64,000 nucleotides of DNA. Source: Liolophura sinensis (taxonomy: Eukaryota; Mollusca; Polyplacophora; Chitonida; Chitonidae). The position numbers and the translations under genes were made by a program. The stretch is taken from the NCBI RefSeq assembly GCF_032854445.1, contig NW_027018001.1, positions 62,001 through 126,000 on the forward strand, in the 5' to 3' direction. Every line of letters starts with the position of its first letter. The stretch's first letter is position 1. This document shows positions 60,738-64,000 of the stretch, in pieces. The notes below the pieces were generated by a model, which did not search any database, was not told where the DNA came from, and was given only the letters and a program-made list of their open reading frames with translations.

Positions 60738-63700
60738 ATTTTTGTTCAAAATAGTATATTTCTTTTTTGTCCTCACACAACAAGATGAAAATCAATGCAA
60801 AGATTTCATTGACGAGGTAACTCCAGACCTTGTTAATATCACTCATTTATCAAAATAACAGCGGTTGAACGCATAGAGCATCACATTATATGAGGGCTGT
60901 CGTCGTATAAGTGAAATATTCAGTACGGCGTAAAACACCAATAAAGTAAATTAATAAATAAAATACAAGGCATTGCTTTTCGAAGCCATAAGCTGCCACA
61001 CAAATACCTAATATTTATTTTTATCCACAAGACTAGAATTCCCTTATACTGTACACAACTTTTGTTCCCTTAATTTTGAAATTATATACGTGCGCTTCTT
61101 AATACATACAATTTTTCGAAAGATATAAAAACAGAATAAACAAATAACAAAAAAGTGAATTCTGCTAAAGCCGGCCTTGACTAGATCAAACAATGAAATT
61201 GTGATGTTTGAAATAATACATGTATATACTAACTCGTGTTAGCGGAAGTGTGTGTTTTTTTTTTTTGCTTTATTCCATTTTTTGGTCATAAATAAGAGAA
61301 ATTAATAAACTAAACGTAAACAACATAATTCGTGTATATGTTCATTGTCTTTTTCCATTTTAGTCAAAATAGAATAAATGAAAAAAATGTGTCAGTTTGG
61401 TCGATCCTTAATAATTTGTAAATGTAGTTCGGAGATCCAATACGTGATCGGATAGGTTGATCCGATGTCGTTGCTGAGCGTGAGGGTTTAGCGCATATCG
61501 ATATTGGCCTCTCTTAGATGCATCTGTGCGTCTATTACTCTTACAAATTCCACTGTAAACTGCAATGCATTGTATATAGTTCTTTGAATTGATAAATATG
61601 TTTTTTTGTGTGTGTTTATTCTCAGCATGAGATGTTTAGGAAGCTTTATTAACACATGCAAATATGTATATAGATATGATATTGAACAGACTACTATTAA
61701 GGTATTTTTTTATTTAGCCGAATGCAGTTTTGACAAAAGCAAGCCTTAAGGCGCATGCACTTACTACACATGTTACACCATGTTTAAACAGGTGGATTTA
61801 TAAGTGATAATTATAAACACATTAATTTAAACATTTACTTAGAATTTGAGATATGCGCCATATATAATATATTTTTGTACAAAATAGTATGTTTCTTTAT
61901 TGTCCTCACACAACAAATTGAAAACCAATGCAAAGATTTCATTGACGATGTAACTCCAGACCTTGTTAATATCACTCATTTATCAAAATAGCAGCGGTTG
62001 AACGCATAGGGCATCACATTATATGAGGGCTGTCGTCGTATAAGTGAAATATTCAGTACGGCGTAAAACACCAATAAAGTAAATTAATAAATAAAATACA
62101 AGGCATTGCTTTTCGAAGCCATAAGCTGCCACACAAATACCAAATATTTATTTTTATCCACAAGACTAGAATTCCCTTATACTGTACACAACTTTTGTTC
62201 CCTTAATTTTGAAATTATATACGTGTGCTTCTTAATACATACAATTTTTCGAAAGATATAAAAACAGAATAAACAAATAACAAAAAAGTGAATTCTGCTA
62301 AAGCCGGCCTTGACTAGATCAAACAATGAAATTGTGATGTTTGAAATAATACATGTATATACTAACTCGTGTTAGCGGAAGTGTGTTTTTTTTTTTTTTT
62401 TTTGCTTTATTCCATTTTTTGGTCATAAATAAGAGAAATTAATAAACTAAACGTAAACAACATAATTCGTGTATATGTTCATTGTCTTTTTCCATTTTAG
62501 TCAAAATAGAATAAATGAAAAAAATGTGTCAGTTTGGTCGATCCTTAATAACTTGTAAATGTAGTTCGGAGATCCAATACGTGATCGGATAGGTTGATCC
62601 GATGTTGTTGCTGAGCGTGAGGGTTTAGCGCATATCGATATTGGCCTCTCTTAGATGCATCTGTGCGTCTATTACTCTCACAAATTCCACTGTAAACTGC
62701 AATGCATTGTATATAGTTCTTTGAATTGATAAATATGTTTTTTTGTGTGTGTTTATTCTCAGCATGAGATGTTTAGGAAGCTTTATTAACACATGCATAT
62801 ATGTATATGATATTGAACAGACTACTATTAATGTATTTTTTTATTTAGCCGAATGCAGTTTTGACAAAAGCAAGCCTTAAGGCGCATGTACTTACTACAC
62901 ATGTTACACCATGTTTAAACAGGTGGATTTATAAGTGATAATTATAAACACATTAATTTAAACATTTACTTAGAATTTGAGATATGCGCCATATATAATA
63001 TATTTTTGTACAAAATAGTATGTTTCTTTATTGTCCTCACACAACAAATTGAAAACCAGTGCAAAGATTTCATTGACGATGTAACTCCAGACTTTGTTAA
63101 TATCACTCATACATCAAAATAGCAGCGGTTGAACGCATAGGGCATCACATAATATGAGGGCCGTCGTCGTATAAGTGAAATATTCAGTACGGCGTAAAAC
63201 ACCAATAAAAAGAAGAAATAAAATACGAGGCATTACTTTTCGAAGCCATAATCTGCAACACAAATGCCCATTATTTATTTTTATCCACAAGACTAGAATT
63301 CCCTTATATTGTACATAACTTTTGCTCCCTTAATTTTGAAATTATATACGTATGCTTCTTAATACATACAATTTTTCGAAAGGGGTAAAAAAGAATAAGG
63401 AACAGTGAATTCTGTTAAAGCCGGCTCCGGCTAGGTCAAACAATGAAATTGTGATGTTTGAAATAATGCATGTATATACCAACTCGTGTTAGCGGAAGCG
63501 TATTTTTCCCTTATTTCATTTTCTATCTCATAAACAACAGAAATTAATAAACTAAACATAAACAATACAATTCGTGTATATTTTCATTGGTTTTTTCATT
63601 GTCACTTTGGTCGATCCTTGTGTATTGTTCTTTGAATTGATAAATATGTTTATTTTGTGTGTATTCTCAGCATGAGATGTTTAAGAAGCTTTATTAACAC

Positions 63701-63910
63701 ATGCGTGTATGTATATGATATTGAACAGACTACTATTAATGTATTTTTTTATTTAGCCGAATGCAGTTTTAACAAAAGCAAGCCTTAAGGCGCATGTACT
63801 TACTACACATGTTACACCATGTTTAAACAGGTGGATTTATAAGTGATAATTTTAAACACATTAATTTAAACATTTATCTAGAATTTGAGATATGCGTCAA
63901 ATATAATGCA
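60738..63910. repeat. Tandem repeat, ~1.13-kb unit, about 2.8 copies
   Basis: TTTGTTCAAAATAGTAT / TTTGTACAAAATAGTAT begins at 60741, 61874 and 63005 (spacing 1133 and 1131). Units 1 and 2 are about 97% alike by eye; unit 3 has a ~170-bp internal deletion near 63600. Each unit contains a SINE-A 3' end (60890-60962, 62023-62095, 63154-63220). No coding frame. Confidence 0.95.
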
Positions 63911-64000
63911 TTAGGTATTTGGACACAAGCTGTGATGTGCTGATATGTGCACACATTTATATTACAGATGTAGTTTTATATTATAAGATACTTTTTATTT

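Noticed and set aside
1-64000. CRISPR arrays, operons or ribosome-binding sites
   Set aside because: The tandem repeats lack CRISPR repeat-spacer structure and the genes are spliced eukaryotic genes, so bacterial features do not apply.

Overview
The window looks like nuclear DNA of a lophotrochozoan, most likely a mollusc. The genes are spliced with GT-AG introns and small exons. The DNA is AT-rich and filled with short tRNA-derived SINEs, foldback elements and relics of Polinton-like, Tc1-like and non-LTR elements. At least seventeen full or partial copies of one SINE family, whose 3' end reads close to GAGTACGGCGTAAAACACC followed by (AAAT)n, are scattered on both strands. I know this type of repeat from molluscs, but the species is not named here.

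Two immunoglobulin-superfamily genes are arranged head to head. The minus-strand gene starts at a signal-peptide exon (8335..8257), continues through one Ig exon (6126..5827) and an Ig domain split over two exons (3664..3528 and 2920..2737), and runs off the left side unfinished. The plus-strand gene starts at a signal-peptide exon (12818..12869) and can be followed through 22 exons to a stop at 60216. The modelled CDS is 3489 nt (1162 residues), with every junction in phase: signal peptide, seven Ig-like domains, one FN3-like domain, one transmembrane helix (about residues 865-886) and a cytoplasmic tail of about 276 residues with ten tyrosines, nearly all in SH2-ligand-like contexts (YENV, YEDV, YAVV, three YAEV, YSNS, YADM, YASI, YDND). 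No exon was confirmed by transcript; the model rests on splice sites, phase and domain continuity.

Layout: 1-2.7 kb tandem repeat and a long inverted repeat; 2.7-8.3 kb minus-strand Ig gene; 8.3-12.8 kb intergenic; 12.8-14.6 kb signal and Ig1 exons of the plus gene; 14.6-35.1 kb a 20.6-kb intron holding a ~350-bp repeat family, a TTAA-flanked MITE, a LINE ORF1-like relic, a broken Polinton-like packaging-ATPase region, a Tc1 relic and a 1.8-kb foldback; 35.1-47.4 kb Ig2-Ig7 and FN3 exons; 48.0-60.2 kb transmembrane and tail exons, with a LINE relic in one intron; 60.7-63.9 kb three copies of a 1.13-kb tandem repeat.

The plus gene looks like a cell-surface recognition or adhesion receptor whose tail could recruit SH2-domain proteins. 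Its tail is built from small in-phase exons that appear to have duplicated in tandem, and there is a plausible early terminal exon (38361..38452) that would make a soluble form. Both features suggest isoform diversity, which is the most interesting aspect of the window.
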